From assembly GCA_009731375.1 (NCBI GenBank), contig BJOX01000307.1:635807-680370 (forward strand): 44,564 bases of DNA. Direction: 5' to 3'. Positions 25,450 through 39,225 of this stretch are shown one piece after another. The stretch's first letter is position 1, and every line of letters starts with the position of its first letter. This DNA comes from Paulinella micropora. Its lineage: Eukaryota; Cercozoa; Imbricatea; Euglyphida. A program made the position numbers and the translations under genes. The notes under the pieces are model-generated. The model searched no databases, had not been told where the DNA came from, and was given only the letters and a program-made list of their open reading frames with translations.

Positions 25450-27378
25450 CTTAATCAGACCATTGTAGCGGAAAATCACATACATAAACGGGTCCCCGCC
25501 ACCCCCCAACACGCCGGCGACCCCGAAGGGGACATCCCCCCCTCATCCAGAGTACTACGGCTATACAGCAACCTAGCCCCAGCCCTCTCAGCCCCTCCTT
25601 CTTCTTGGATCCAACAGCCATACACCGCACAACACATCAGCCCGGTCCTTACCGGTACTAAACGCACACTTGGCCTCGCATGCATCGCGGCCAACATCCA
25701 ACACACAGCGGGAGGAACAGAAGTCGTGGCAAACCCATCCCTCCCCTTGTCAATCCCAACTCTCCGAAACCCCACAGGACCGGCCCCACCCGGCACCCCC
25801 CTCATCTCACCCCCTCGATGGGCCTTAGAAATGTTACTACTTACCCCAGCCATGGGCACTAAATTGGTTATTCCCACCCCTGCCCCACCGCAGCCCAACA
25901 CTACTGCCCTGCTCTTCCAAGACAAACTCTGCCTCGTCCCCTGCTGGTACACCCTCAAAAGACAAGAGGTGGTTGCTACCATACAGAAACAGCGAGTGCA
26001 CACAATCATCGCCAACTGCATTTCGATCGAACACAACATTCTTCTTCGATACGACAGCCGCTTTCACCGTAATCGCAGCTACTCCCGCAACCAAGAACCA
26101 TGGCTGGCCCCACAATACCATCAGATCCCTGATTACTGAGCGGAAATCTTTCTCATGCGGACTTTCTTCTACCTCGACGTGGGTGCCAGAGACGGTCTCC
26201 TACAATTACACACCACAGAGAAACCGGCCGAACTATAAGCGAGATACCCGGCATCCCTGGACCTCACCGTTACCACAGTCCCATGGGATGAAGTTGCTGG
26301 ACGACTATACAAACTGGATTACGTAACGTACGACGAGGAACGAACTAAACTCCCGCCAACAGCTGCCAAACCGTCCACATCTTCAGACGCCATATTCGCG
26401 AAGATCGACCACGACAACAGCAAGACCAGACCACAACACCTGCAGACAAGGTAACCTCACCCTCAACCAGTGGATTAAGCAACGCCTCAGCAGCGCCCGC
26501 ACCAGGGTCGAACTACAGTACCGACCAGGCGACCAGGACGATCCCCCCTCCCCACCTCCACGCACGGAGTCCGCACCCCGCCCCCAACGCCGATGGCGCA
26601 AGAGACGCCGTAGCACCACCGCCCAAGCACCTCCCCAGCAGACCCCTCTCTCAGCCCCAACAACGACCTACCAACACGACAAACCCCACAGATGGACGGC
26701 TCAACAACGCTCCCTCTTCGACGCCAGCGAACAGTCCAGCATTGCAGCCCTCCACGGACCCCAGGAATTACTAGCACGTGCTGTGGTTTCAGCTAGAACA
26801 CTCAGTATCGCTACCACACCAGGATCTACCTCCCCGCTGCCCCCATGATTCCCAGCCTCGCGCCACGCATCAACCATAACCATAAAAAGCCCCGACACAC
26901 CCCGACTCGTCTCATCAATCTACAAACACTAAGTGAGCTATACCAGCTCCTTTCAACAGGTCAACCACCACCAGACTTCCAGACCACTTGGCGTCGATGG
27001 CGATGCATCGTGCACATCCTGGGACCCACCTCCGGAACGCAAGCCGTCGATACCCTGTGGGACTACAACACTGCTCACACCCAGACGCAGCTCCCGCCTG
27101 ACAACTTACCTAATCTATGTGCCCTCGCCCTCAACAACATTGGATGGGCCCGGGACCGCATAAACAAATTTGCTGATAAACTTACCACCGACTCCAACCT
27201 GGGAGTTATGCCCCCCAAAAAGACTCTCAATTACTTATGGGATATCAACCGCACAGCAATATACAACCGAACGCGGCAACGCCGACCAGCACAGAGGCCT
27301 ACCCAAGCCGCTACTACGGAGTACTACACCAACCTGTTCCGCGCAAAGATTCCCACAACCGACGCTGCAAAAACATAG
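25450..27378 (+). pseudogene. Pro/Thr-rich ORF region of the non-LTR element
   Basis: Several partly overlapping frames read sensibly in pieces: 25450-26139 (LACIAANIQHTAGGTEV, LLFQDKLCLVPCWYTLKRQ), 26140-26430 (TFFYLDVGARDGLLQL) and 26845-27378 (LINLQTLSELYQLLSTGQ, NIGWARDRINKFADKL). The last is helical and Trp-containing. Frameshifts and stops separate them. No domain is identified; the region lies where ORF1 or the N-terminal half of ORF2 would be. Confidence 0.4.
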
Positions 27379-27784
27379 CCAGGACCGCGCTAGGAGATGA
27401 TTTCACCTGCCTCACCCCACCAATAACGCAGCAACACTACCGTCCAGATATTTTCATAGCCCGCGACGCTCCCCTGCCCCCCCACCCTCACAGAGACACA
27501 AATCCACCACCACAGCTGCAGCACTCCCGGAGTTCCGAAAACATGAACTGCTATAGGATTGGGAAGTGCATCTCCTTACGGCAGGACCCCAAACACAGTT
27601 CCAGCACACCCCGCCTTGGACACATCACAGTGGGTTACAGAATCCGGACGCGACCCACACCGACGTACCAACGACTTCTTCACCCGAATACACTGGGCAG
27701 CCCACGGCTCGCTTAGATATTCCGCGTCCCAGACCACCTGAGACAATCTGGGACTTGTAAACAGCACCGGAACCCTCCTGCATC

Positions 27785-28490
27785 GTGAATCTCCTCCACG
27801 AACTTGGAGGGGCCGACTCCACCGCCACTCCGCTTGATTGCTTCCTGCACTGGCAAGCCCGCCCCTCGGACCCCAACGGAATCATCCACCTCCTAGACAC
27901 GGGAGGTTTGGCCCTCCTCCTCCACCTCCTCCCACGCCCCCTGCAAACACACTACCACCTGGACTCCCTCCGCCCCAAACTACGCACCGATGTCGACACC
28001 ACCAACCCCCAGATTTGCACATCTTGACGGACGCTGTTGACCCCGCAACTACGGCGATATTCCACATCGACTGCTCAAGTTTCCCAAAACTGGGCCATGC
28101 GGGGGGATTCGGCGCTATTCTCATGTTCCAAGAACATCTCATTGCCATCTTCGGATCACATGAACACCCCACCACCAGCACACATCAGGAAATTGAAGCC
28201 GCCGCGGTTGTCCTTCACTACATACACACACGCCGATGGCAACCATACCAAACCCATGGTTTTACAGACTACAAACTGCCAGCTCGAGGGCGAGTACCAA
28301 CAACTATTCCCACAACGCCCATACCCCATCCTATGGGATGCCATCGCCAGATACAAACTCACGCAGGGGCACCTGCAGCTACACTGGGTCCCTTCACACG
28401 TCGAAAACAGCTTTGAATGGCGACACTGCCTCAACGAAATCTGCGACCGACTAGCTAAGGAAGCAGCGATCCTCCCCATACACGGAATTC
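27785..28490 (+). pseudogene. RNase H domain upstream of RT
   Basis: The residues of an RNase H fold appear across two frames. In the first (27838-28280) are IFHIDCSSF (first Asp), GGFGAIL, and HQEIEAAAVVL (Glu), then HGFTDYKL (second Asp). After a frameshift near 28262-28280 the 28037-29482 frame continues with LQLHWVPSHVEN (His) and NEICDRLAKEAA (last Asp). All four catalytic positions are therefore present. The preceding frame (27785-28027, GIIHLLDTGGLALLLHLLPR) is probably the linker. In most LINEs with RNase H, the domain follows RT. Confidence 0.65.
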
Positions 28491-28499
28491 TAGATGACT

Positions 28500-29850
28500 G
28501 GCGGCACAACCATCCTCCCACGTCATCAACACTACCCCCTCCACCGATACCACAATACCGCCTACTTCTCCCGAGTGGATATACCAAACATTTCACCAAG
28601 TTACCGCCCCAGCTGATATCCTATCCTGACAAACATCAAGCATTCCTGGAAGCACGCCGTGACTTCACTCTGGACGAACTCCGCACGGCCCTTAACGCCA
28701 AAAAGGGCCCATCCACCGGACTCGACCAAGTCCCTCCAACTGCACTCCGCTTACTTTCCCACGAAGGACAACTATACATCCTGGCGTACCTCAACTTTTG
28801 TGGGCGAGAGGGTAAAATTCCAAGCGAATGGAAACCCACCCAACTGACACAACTGTGGAAGGAGAAAGGCACGGGAGACAACCCGAGCGAATGGCGTCCC
28901 ATCATGATCTCACAAGCAATCATGAACCTTTACGCGAAAATGGTCGACCTCCGACTACGAACCTTTATGCTGGAAGTAGACACCATGAGCAAAACCGCTA
29001 AGGCAAACTGCCCACGTATATCAGGGGCCGACGAATCCAACCTCACCCTACGTCTGATTCTATACGACGTCCGGAACGCAGCAAGGGTAACCAACCGCGT
29101 ACATACCCTCACCATCACAGCGATAGATGTAGAGAAAGCCTTCGACTCAGTGGAACTCCCAGTACTGCAAAATGCCATCGCGAACACAGTGGCCCCCCCA
29201 GACGCCTTTCCCGAACTCTACCGTTTCATCCAACATCTCTGCCAAGGCGCCTTGATCCACACAGGCAAAAAAGGCTCTACCATCCATGCCTCTACGTCGG
29301 TCTATCGAGAACGGGGAACTGCCCAGGGCAGTCCCATCAGCCCCACCCTCTTTAGAATCGTCTACGAATACCGACAGCGATTAACATCAGCTGCATCCCC
29401 AGGCGATCCCCAAGATGGATACCAGTTTTACGGACACGCCAGACAGTTCAACTCCTGGCCCGGCATGAGGGGAAAACCCTAACCAAGGAAGACGTTACAA
29501 TCCCCCCCAAACATACCTTCGCTGACGACGAATGGCACGCATACGGGGGACCAGGCCTCAGAGAGATATATATATCGCGTGCTCAAGCAGGATTCAACAA
29601 ATCCCAACGCCAACTACAAGCCACTGGTTTCATCACGGAAGCTTCCAAAAGCTTCGCCCTAGGAATCACAGTATACCCATCGGGTTACATCGAAGACTTC
29701 GACGTTGGCTTGCGGGGAGTGGATGGCACCCCCATTCCAAGTCTGACGAAATACGAAAAATTCCGATCGTAGGATTATTTTCACATCAGGGCTTGACGAC
29801 CACAAGCTTCAACTTCAGGAAGCCACGAATACTCTCTTATTAGCCCCTCA
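28500..29850 (+). pseudogene. Reverse transcriptase of the non-LTR element
   Basis: In the 481-residue frame 28037-29482: KKGPSTGLDQVPPTALR (residues 222-238), WRPIMISQAIMNLYAKM, ITAIDVEKAFDSV (motif A, AFDSV at 368-372), and RGTAQGSPISPTLF (426-439, motif B). The frame shifts after 29482, and motif C appears as FADDEW near 29518-29535 in another frame (to 29772). A further shift leads to ALHLNVSKTRKF, the block after the palm, at 29855. The catalytic Asp residues are intact, and at least three frameshifts break the gene. Confidence 0.85.
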
Positions 29851-29851
29851 G

Positions 29852-30583
29852 GTGGCCCTACACCTCAATGTATCCAAAACACGCAAATTTAAACGTGAAG
29901 CGCTCCGAGACCTGGTACCAGGCACCCTCGACTTTCCCCTCGGCTGGACCTCTATCACAGAATCAGAGGCAGATACCCTGGACACATACCTTCGAGAATG
30001 CTTCCGCGGTACACTAGATCTCCGACCGACTGATATCCCAGTTGCTTACCTCTACGCTCCAAGAGGGAAGTGCGGCGGCTTCGGGCTCCCCCGGTTTAAA
30101 GACCGAGCCAACCTCAGAATTGCAGCCGTATTCCTATGGGCGTTATTTTCCCACGATAAATCGACACAAATAGCGATCCACTCCCACTTGCGCCTACTAC
30201 GTGATGAACTCCTCCCACACACCGACTGGAATCCGGACGGCAGCGACCCTAGGCCCCCTTTACCGACCCAATCCCATGAACCCCCACCCACCAACCCTAC
30301 ACGACGAGAACGCAAACAACACCCCACACCGGACCCTCAGAGCCAACAGATCCTACAACAGCTTGCTGATCTTAGAATCCCTAGCACCTACCTACACCAG
30401 GCAAGATTGCATCCGACCCATAACTGGCGCCACGATGACGACAGCTACAGGGAAGACCCTCCAATCGGCGAAACCTACTACCACCAATCCATCCACTTCA
30501 ACCAACCCTCTCACCCCCCAACGGAAGGACATCGAAGCCGACAACCCCCGACCACCTCCCACTCGGAACCAACCCTTCCTTGA
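29852..30583 (+). pseudogene. RT thumb and linker region
   Basis: A 243-residue frame opening with LNVSKTRKFKREAL, the usual SKT block after the RT palm. It continues with LRPTDIPVAYLYAPRGKCGGFGLPRF, a pattern (P-x-x-x-GGxGL) typical of the region after RT in endonuclease-bearing LINEs, and ends Pro/His-rich with possible Zn ligands lost. A parallel frame at 30590-30870 probably continues it. Confidence 0.6.
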
Positions 30584-30923
30584 TTGGCACTCCCACGAAT
30601 TTCTTTTAGAAAAATCCAGGTATTCTGGCCACCTGGGAATAGAATGGATGTGCGCACTCCGTAACCTCGGGATTGGCATTCAACTCCGGCAAGACCACCT
30701 CCCACACGACACCCACCCGACCGAGACTGAACTACAGTCTCCCTACGTCATCACCGTCCAGCACAGGTTTACGGGGGCCATCACGCTCACCGAGAACAGC
30801 CGCCAAGCCACCCCCCGGAGTATATACAAGCCATCAACCACCGCCATTCCGCCTCTAGACAAGCTATAAAACGACACCTAGTGCTCGGCCCAGACCTCGA
30901 CCCGCACCCAACAACCCACCCAC

Positions 30924-31487
30924 ATGGTGGTCATCGCCGAAGAAGGTAAACCCACCCCGATCCCACCCGAAATCGACATCACTCTCGCATGGTCCACCCT
31001 CGGTGACACCGGAGAAATTTGCCGTCACGACCGCATACACCCAGCGGCAGCACTGGCCAAAGAACTACAAGAGGCCAAACTCGCCTGGAAACCGGATTTG
31101 ATATTCACACCTCACGTCACATCCCCACGCGTGTTCCTCGTAGAAGCCACAACTCGCACAGATGAATGGCTAGTCAGAATGGTCCAATCTATACACGCAA
31201 ATACATCAGGGGAGTGCATTCGACGGACCTGGGACAAAGATGGCAAAAGAATCAACCCCCCCTACAACCCCAAAGACAGAGGAGAGGACCCTCCTATTGA
31301 ATGGCCACTAATACCGTGGATGGCTACCGATCCCCCCGGGTATAATCCACGGGCCATCTACGAACACAAATATTTTGAATATCAAAAACGAATCCAAGAT
31401 GTTCGACTGGGGGCATCTGGACAATGCAAATCCAACATGCTAATGATAGCTATGGGAGCAAAAGGTTACATCCCTGCCTCAGGATAA
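30924..31487 (+). CDS. Restriction-like endonuclease domain of the non-LTR element
   Basis: A 187-residue frame. WKPDLIF (Pro-Asp at 57-58), FLVEATTRTDEW (Glu 74) and YEHKYFEYQKRIQDV (Lys 149) match the PD-(D/E)xK endonuclease layout seen at the C-terminus of R2-like and related LINEs, where it nicks the target. The ending MLMIAMGAKGYIP fits the conserved hydrophobic and Gly-rich strand (P-x-x-x-GAxGxI). The frame is closed by TAA. The RICRHD-like segment at 31-37 may be the end of the Cys/His part. Confidence 0.7.
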   Translation: MVVIAEEGKPTPIPPEIDITLAWSTLGDTGEICRHDRIHPAAALAKELQEAKLAWKPDLIFTPHVTSPRVFLVEATTRTDEWLVRMVQSIHANTSGECIRRTWDKDGKRINPPYNPKDRGEDPPIEWPLIPWMATDPPGYNPRAIYEHKYFEYQKRIQDVRLGASGQCKSNMLMIAMGAKGYIPASG

Positions 31488-31614
31488 TATAAAGCATTCC
31501 AGAAACATTTCTCACAAGCGCAAGCCAACACTTTTCTACCGCGACCTCACTGAGCTCTGCCATGACCACATCCTCACGATCTGGAAATTACTGCATGCAT
31601 GCCCGACGCACGCG

Positions 31615-31702
<88 letters not shown>

Positions 31703-32243
31703 NNNNNNNNNNGGACACCCCAACCAACCATCTCAGTCTAACGATGCGCCCGACCCAGAGCAAGTATAGGAAAAACCCAAGCACAACCCCCAAGGAACTC
31801 CTCCGCCAGCCAACCAATGTCCAACAAACATGCGTGCATAGATTGGTCCCACCTCGATTCCCAGAAAAACATGTACAACACCAACAAGTACCCAACGACC
31901 CCTACAAACGACCAACGAAGTCATATACAGCGCCAACGTGTACCCAACACGCCAACAAACCCACGATCAACGTGTGCCCAACAAACCAACTAACCAAAAC
32001 CACTGGAGAACCTACCCCTCCGACTGTTGTGAAACCATACATCTTTCACACAGAAGGCTACCACCACGTGTTCGGCCAGTCGTGCTCGGCCACATGTCTT
32101 TCCTCTTTTGACGGTTCCGGTCCTCGGATTCGGTTCTCTCTCATTTGAGGGTTAAGACCCGGTTTCGGAGCCAACATGTGAGGGTAGATGAGGCTCTGGC
32201 AACAGTCCTTATCGGCTTACGAATACTTATTAAAAACTCCCCC
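31488..32243. other. 3' part of the non-LTR element with poly-C and a gap
   Basis: No supported gene. It contains a poly-C run at 31618-31702 against a 10-N gap (31703-31712), then an A/C-rich stretch with CCAAC-type repeats. It probably belongs to the 3' UTR of the element. Confidence 0.5.
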
Positions 32244-32358
32244 TACATCTTATAACAATTTAATCATGAATTAGAACCACCGCTGCCCCACGAGTAATTC
32301 CTATTAAATGATTCCAATAGCGACACAACGATATACTACAGACTAAGTTTGAAGTGAA

Positions 32359-32431
<73 letters not shown>

Positions 32432-32622
32432 TTAAGAAGAACATGAAACTTGTCAGTGACTAGCCTCTAGGGACTGATCATGATAATAATACGTGAGTCG
32501 TTTCGATTTTTGCTAATTGCCTGCCAAAAATTGAGGGATGGCTGCGCAAACTGAGTAATGGACGTCACTATCAATATCAATGATATTCAAAAATGGTGAC
32601 GACAAAAGCACTGTAACTTGCC
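32244..32622 (+). repeat. 379-bp direct repeat, right copy
   Basis: Partner of 24018-24398, with an (AAT)n tract of different length. The two copies look more than 95% identical outside the microsatellite. Confidence 0.9.
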
Positions 32623-33436
32623 CAGTTCCGGCTGAGGCTAAGAAAACCACTGGCACATCATCGTTCAACTACTGATAATCACTGTTCTGGTTGCCAGTAG
32701 GATCGAATTATATCTAGATATAATGGTAGGTCACATTTATTATGAAAAGATTGACTATTACAATTCATAACAAAAGAATGAGTGCAAAATTGCGTGAGTT
32801 TGCCGCTGAGCATTTGAGTTGACAGTGATATCTATCTGCTTTCTTTGCATGGAATAAGTTAAAAAATAAACTACGTCATGATACCTGAATGGAATATTTG
32901 AGTGGGCCCAGCACGCTATGCCTTCGAGCGCTCAAGTTCTTTCTCACACATTTCTGTTGCATGTACTGGTAAACATAAACAGTGAAGGCTTGAAGAAATT
33001 CAAGACTTGTTGTCTTAAAAATAAGAAATAAATATAACTAACCCCCCACTAAAAACAATTTTTCATGAGACCCGACAAGAGGCTGGACAGGAGTGGTCGC
33101 GGTGCTGGTCGGCGCTGGCGGCAATCGTAACAGTTTTTCCGCCATATCCGCGCGAGCCCGGACCGGCCGGTATCGATGCTACCGAGGGGGCTGTGCGTGC
33201 ACTGTCATCCAATGTGAACGCGCGACTGGAGGCCCAAGTAAGTGCGCGGCCGAGTGTGGATGTGGGGAGCTTAGTTGGTTGTTCGTGTGCATTTGTACCT
33301 GGTTGATCTAGAGAGACAGGTATATATATATACATATATACATATATATATATACATAAATAATTATCCCTGAAAGGTGTTGGGAGTAGGGAGCAGGGGG
33401 TTTAGGGGGAGAGGGGAATTGGAAATTGTGAACCCC

Positions 33437-33438
<2 letters not shown>
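32623..33438. other. Spacer with one possible exon
   Basis: Mostly AT-rich without a frame. At about 33066-33236 a + strand frame (EVTRQEAG-like, ending NVNARLEAQ) stops at a consensus donor GTAAGT (33237). It is a possible exon, but no partner exons are seen. An (AT)n-like tract lies at 33321-33358. Confidence 0.3.
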
Positions 33439-33490
<52 letters not shown>

Positions 33491-33501
33491 ANNNNNNNNN
33501 N
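33439..33501. repeat. Poly-C run and 10-N gap
   Basis: About 52 C in a row, then N at 33492-33501. A likely assembly break at a homopolymer. Confidence 0.9.
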
Positions 33502-33571
33502 GCTCATACAATGCAGGGTGGCTAGCCCCAGACTCGATGTTGTACCCCACGCGAATTTGCCGGCACCAAAA

Positions 33572-33721
33572 AAATTGCTGAGTTTGCTCCCAGGCTCTAA
33601 AAGTTGTGCCAGAGGGGTTTATGCCGGTCACCTCCGGCAATGGAAAGTACCATGTCGGCTTTGGAAAGGTGGGCCCTCTCCCCGGGAACCCAGCCCCGCA
33701 ATTGTAGGTACCCGATTCAAG

Positions 33722-33753
<32 letters not shown>

Positions 33754-34065
33754 GGATGGATGGATGGATGGGTGGATGGATAGATGGATAGATGGATAGA
33801 TGGATAGATGGGGAACCTAAATGAATGGATGAGAATTCTCCAAGGCTCCCAGCCAGAAGGGTTGAGAGGCTGATTTTTTGGTTTTCACAACCTCGGGAGG
33901 CGCTCTAGGCAGTGAACCAGTTCCAAAAGAGATTTACGCATACTTTGGAAAAATAGTGCCAAAATGAATGGCTGAGAATTCTCCAAGGTTCTAAGAATTG
34001 TGCCAGAGGGGCTTAGAGGCTGATTCTTTGTGTTTTCGCAAGCTTGCCACGAGCTCTCTTTTTAA
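33572..34065. repeat. Diverged ~143-bp tandem repeat and a (GATA/GATG)n tract
   Basis: Copies at about 33818-33960 and 33961-34065 share AATGAATGG, GAGAATTCTCCAAGG and GGGnTnAGAGGCTGAT. A weaker relative at 33585-33640 shares GTGCCAGAGGGGTTTA. A (GATA)n/(GATG)n tract fills 33722-33812. Confidence 0.65.
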
Positions 34066-34069
34066 AGGA

Positions 34070-34130
<61 letters not shown>

Positions 34131-34132
34131 TA

Positions 34133-34430
34133 TGGACACCGTGATAGCCCAGTGGTCAAGTTCTACCATCTGGGCCCTGTCGCCAGTTCGATTCCNNNNN
34201 NNNNNNNNNNNNNNNNNNNNNNNNNNNNNNNNNNNNNNNNNNNNNNNNNNNNNNNNNNNNNNNNNNNNNNNNNNNNNNNNNNNNNNNNNNNNNNNNNNNN
34301 NNNNNNNNNNNNCCTTTGGTGGTAGATGCTGGGGAGGAGGGTCGTTGCGCGCGTAAAAGATCTTAAACTCCGCATATGCTGGTTGATAGCCCAGGACCCA
34401 CTTATATTATTATTATTATTATTACTATTA
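34133..34430 (+). mobile_element. tRNA-derived SINE, interrupted by a gap
   Basis: After an (ATT)n tract, the sequence TAGCCCAGTGG at 34145-34155 fits the RNA polymerase III box A, and AGTTCGATTCC at 34185-34195 fits box B (one mismatch). The distance between them is about right for a tRNA head. A 117-N gap (34196-34312) follows, then ~100 bp of unique-looking tail and an (ATT)n tract near 34406-34433, as in SINEs with simple-repeat tails. The acceptor stem of a real tRNA is not formed. Confidence 0.6.
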
Positions 34431-34433
34431 TTA

Positions 34434-34829
34434 GGCAGCTCTAGCAACCGCGCTTGGTGTATGCACTTGCACATTCGGTGACGTCTTGCAAGAGGTTGCT
34501 GGGACTGCGGAATAACCTCGGCTTAGTGCAGTCTTGCCCTCAGGAGCTCCATCGGTGGCCCCGATCATCAGGCGAGAGACTGACACGGGGGGGTGGAGGA
34601 CCTCGAACAATGGTATTGGAGGCTTATGTCCGTTGAGGATATGCCATTAGCTGCATCAGTACGCCTCAGATATAGTATTACTATTATTATGATTATTATT
34701 ATTATTATTATTATTATTAAAATTATTATTACTATCATCATTGATTCATCATTATCATCATCATCATCATCATCATCATCATATATATGTATATGTTTAT
34801 ATATATATATATGTATACGTAGATAGGTA

Positions 34830-34835
<6 letters not shown>
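34434..34835. other. Unclassified segment with (TAT)n and (CAT)n tracts
   Basis: About 240 bp of non-repetitive sequence (34434-34672) without a supported gene, then (ATT)n and (ATC)n tracts and (AT)n. It may be the body of a second SINE-type repeat, as it also ends in a trinucleotide tail. Confidence 0.4.
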
Positions 34836-37277
<2,442 letters not shown>

Positions 37278-37432
37278 ATTCTCCTACTCGTTCACAATAC
37301 AGCCTCTTTTTCACTCAGTACAACGTAACGAGCGTAACAAGCAGTTCCTTCTTCTTAATTACAATTTAGCTATTGCGTCTACTGGCTTGTGAAAAAGATG
37401 TTGATGACAAGTTCCAAACAAGCTGGTGCAAT

Positions 37433-37435
<3 letters not shown>

Positions 37436-37467
<32 letters not shown>

Positions 37468-37532
37468 TAATAATAACAACAACAATAATAGTAATAATAA
37501 TAATAATAATGATGATAATGATAATGATGATA

Positions 37533-37563
<31 letters not shown>

Positions 37564-37599
37564 TAATAATACTAATGATACTAATAATACTAATGATAC

Positions 37600-37644
<45 letters not shown>

Positions 37645-37673
37645 TAATAATGATAATAATAATAGTAATAACA

Positions 37674-37706
<33 letters not shown>

Positions 37707-37861
37707 TATAGCAATAATAATAATAATAATAATAATAATAGTAATAGTAATAGTAATAGTAATAATAATAATAATAATAATGAAAATGATAATAATGATA
37801 ATAATGATAATAATGATAATACTAATAATACTAATACTACCACTACTACTACTACTACTAC

Positions 37862-37896
<35 letters not shown>

Positions 37897-37923
37897 GTAA
37901 TGATAATGATAATAATAAGAATG

Positions 37924-37962
<39 letters not shown>

Positions 37963-37971
37963 GTGCTTCTC
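37436..37971. repeat. (AAT)n array with GAT/ACT variants
   Basis: About 535 bp of AAT with short GAT, ACT and AGT blocks. Confidence 0.97.
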
Positions 37972-38114
37972 TGTCAATGGCTGATGCAAATCTGCACATC
38001 TGCACATGCGCCTCCATCGTCTCACCCGTGAGGGGAGTACGAAGAATTGACGATAGGCTCTAATGACACCCCCGCACGGGCAGTTCCAACACTTCCAGAC
38101 GGACCGGTATGTTC
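37965..38114 (-). repeat. Dispersed repeat with (TTA)n tail, copy 1
   Basis: The sequence GTGCTTCTCTGTCAATGGC and what follows (to CTCACCCGTGAGGGGAGT) recurs at 44495-44564, each time next to an (AAT)n array. On the - strand it reads as a body ending in AGAAGCAC and a (TAT)n tail, like the 3' end of a SINE or LINE. Copy 2 lacks a ~10-bp segment present here (TCTGCACA). Confidence 0.7.
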
Positions 38115-38690
38115 NNNNNNNNNNNNNNNNNNNNNNNNNNNNNNNNNNNNNNNNNNNNNNNNNNNNNNNNNNNNNNNNNNNNNNNNNNNNNNNNNNNNNN
38201 NNNNNNNNNNNNNNNNNNNNNNNNNNNNNNNNNNNNNNNNNNNNNNNNNNNNNNNNNNNNNNNNNNNNNNNNNNNNNNNNNNNNNNNNNNNNNNNNNNNN
38301 NNNNNNNNNNNNNNNNNNNNNNNNNNNNNNNNNNNNNNNNNNNNNNNNNNNNNNNNNNNNNNNNNNNNNNNNNNNNNNNNNNNNNNNNNNNNNNNNNNNN
38401 NNNNNNNNNNNNNNNNNNNNNNNNNNNNNNNNNNNNNNNNNNNNNNNNNNNNNNNNNNNNNNNNNNNNNNNNNNNNNNNNNNNNNNNNNNNNNNNNNNNN
38501 NNNNNNNNNNNNNNNNNNNNNNNNNNNNNNNNNNNNNNNNNNNNNNNNNNNNNNNNNNNNNNNNNNNNNNNNNNNNNNNNNNNNNNNNNNNNNNNNNNNN
38601 NNNNNNNNNNNNNNNNNNNNACATAGCCTCGGAACCAACACAACAACATAGCCTCGGAGCCAACACAACGACATAGCCTCGAAACCAGTG
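38115..38690. repeat. Gap and visible end of a ~27-bp minisatellite
   Basis: After 506 N (38115-38620), three near-identical units of ACATAGCCTCGGARCCAACA plus CAAC are visible (38621-38690). The gap probably hides more of the array. Confidence 0.75.
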
Positions 38691-38743
38691 GGAAGAGGCC
38701 CAACCACCTCCTCTTCCCGTGGGGTGCCATACTGTGCACCCCT

Positions 38744-38745
38744 CC

Positions 38746-38812
<67 letters not shown>
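38744..38812. repeat. (AAT)n tract
   Basis: About 68 bp of pure AAT between a short unique segment and the GTPase-related sequence at 38813. Confidence 0.97.
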
Positions 38813-38813
<1 letters not shown>

Positions 38814-38829
38814 TGCCAGCCTCAACTTT

Positions 38830-38895
38830 GCTAAATCAACTGAGAACGTTAGCGAACTCTTGAAGTCACTTATACGTGCGAAAGCCTTCAAGTGA
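38830..38895 (+). pseudogene. Inverted fragment of a small-GTPase C-terminal segment
   Basis: On the + strand, AKSTENVSELLKSLIRAKAFK followed by TGA (38893-38895). In Ras/Rab proteins the ETSAK motif is followed by exactly such a segment (N-V-x-E-x-F-x-x-L-x-R). But the ETSAK exon next to it (38925-38978) is on the - strand. So this is an inverted last exon or a fragment of another copy; it cannot be spliced to the - strand exons as the sequence stands. Confidence 0.45.
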
Positions 38896-39225
38896 AGTGC
38901 TGTAATTGAATATGACGGCATTACCTTGGCGCTGGTTTCGAAAAAAGGAATCTTCCACTGCCTGGCCAAGACCTCTCCCTGCACAGAGAAGACACCAGAG
39001 TTTCCACAAACGGTTACTTTTTCGACCATATCCTCTCTTCATGTAGGGATTCTTGGCATATCCCTGCATTTGCGGCCAACGTGTTGCGATGAAGTTAAGA
39101 ACTAGGCGGTTCTTGCGCTGTGTGATTTGGACCTGCTGTGAGAGAATGTGGCGTGTTTGCTTCAAGTTGAGATCCTGCTTGTTGGCTACCAACACTAGTG
39201 ATACCTGATATTAAGAAGGAGAAGG

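Larger units (their letters stand above)
24399..31487 (+). mobile_element. Degenerate non-LTR retrotransposon: RNase H, RT, restriction-like endonuclease
   Basis: The + strand carries, in order, a C-rich ORF1-like region with a possible peptidase domain (24411-25080), Pro/Thr-rich frames (25450-27380), an RNase H region (27785-28490), reverse transcriptase (28640-29850), a thumb and linker (29852-30583) and a restriction-like endonuclease (30924-31487). Frames change repeatedly. A C-terminal restriction-like endonuclease is known from the R2, NeSL, CRE and Dualen/RandI groups. RNase H before RT is not the usual order. The flanks are 381-bp direct repeats. Confidence 0.8.

Noticed and set aside
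24018-32622. An ordinary LTR retrotransposon bounded by 380-bp LTRs
   Set aside because: The RT has LINE-type motifs and is followed by a restriction-like endonuclease; no protease or integrase is present, and the repeats lack TG...CA ends.
34137-34195. A functional tRNA gene
   Set aside because: Only the internal promoter boxes fit; stems do not pair well in the visible part and a gap follows, with a SINE-like tail.
38621-38690. A CRISPR-like array
   Set aside because: The units are adjacent with no variable spacers; it is a eukaryotic minisatellite.
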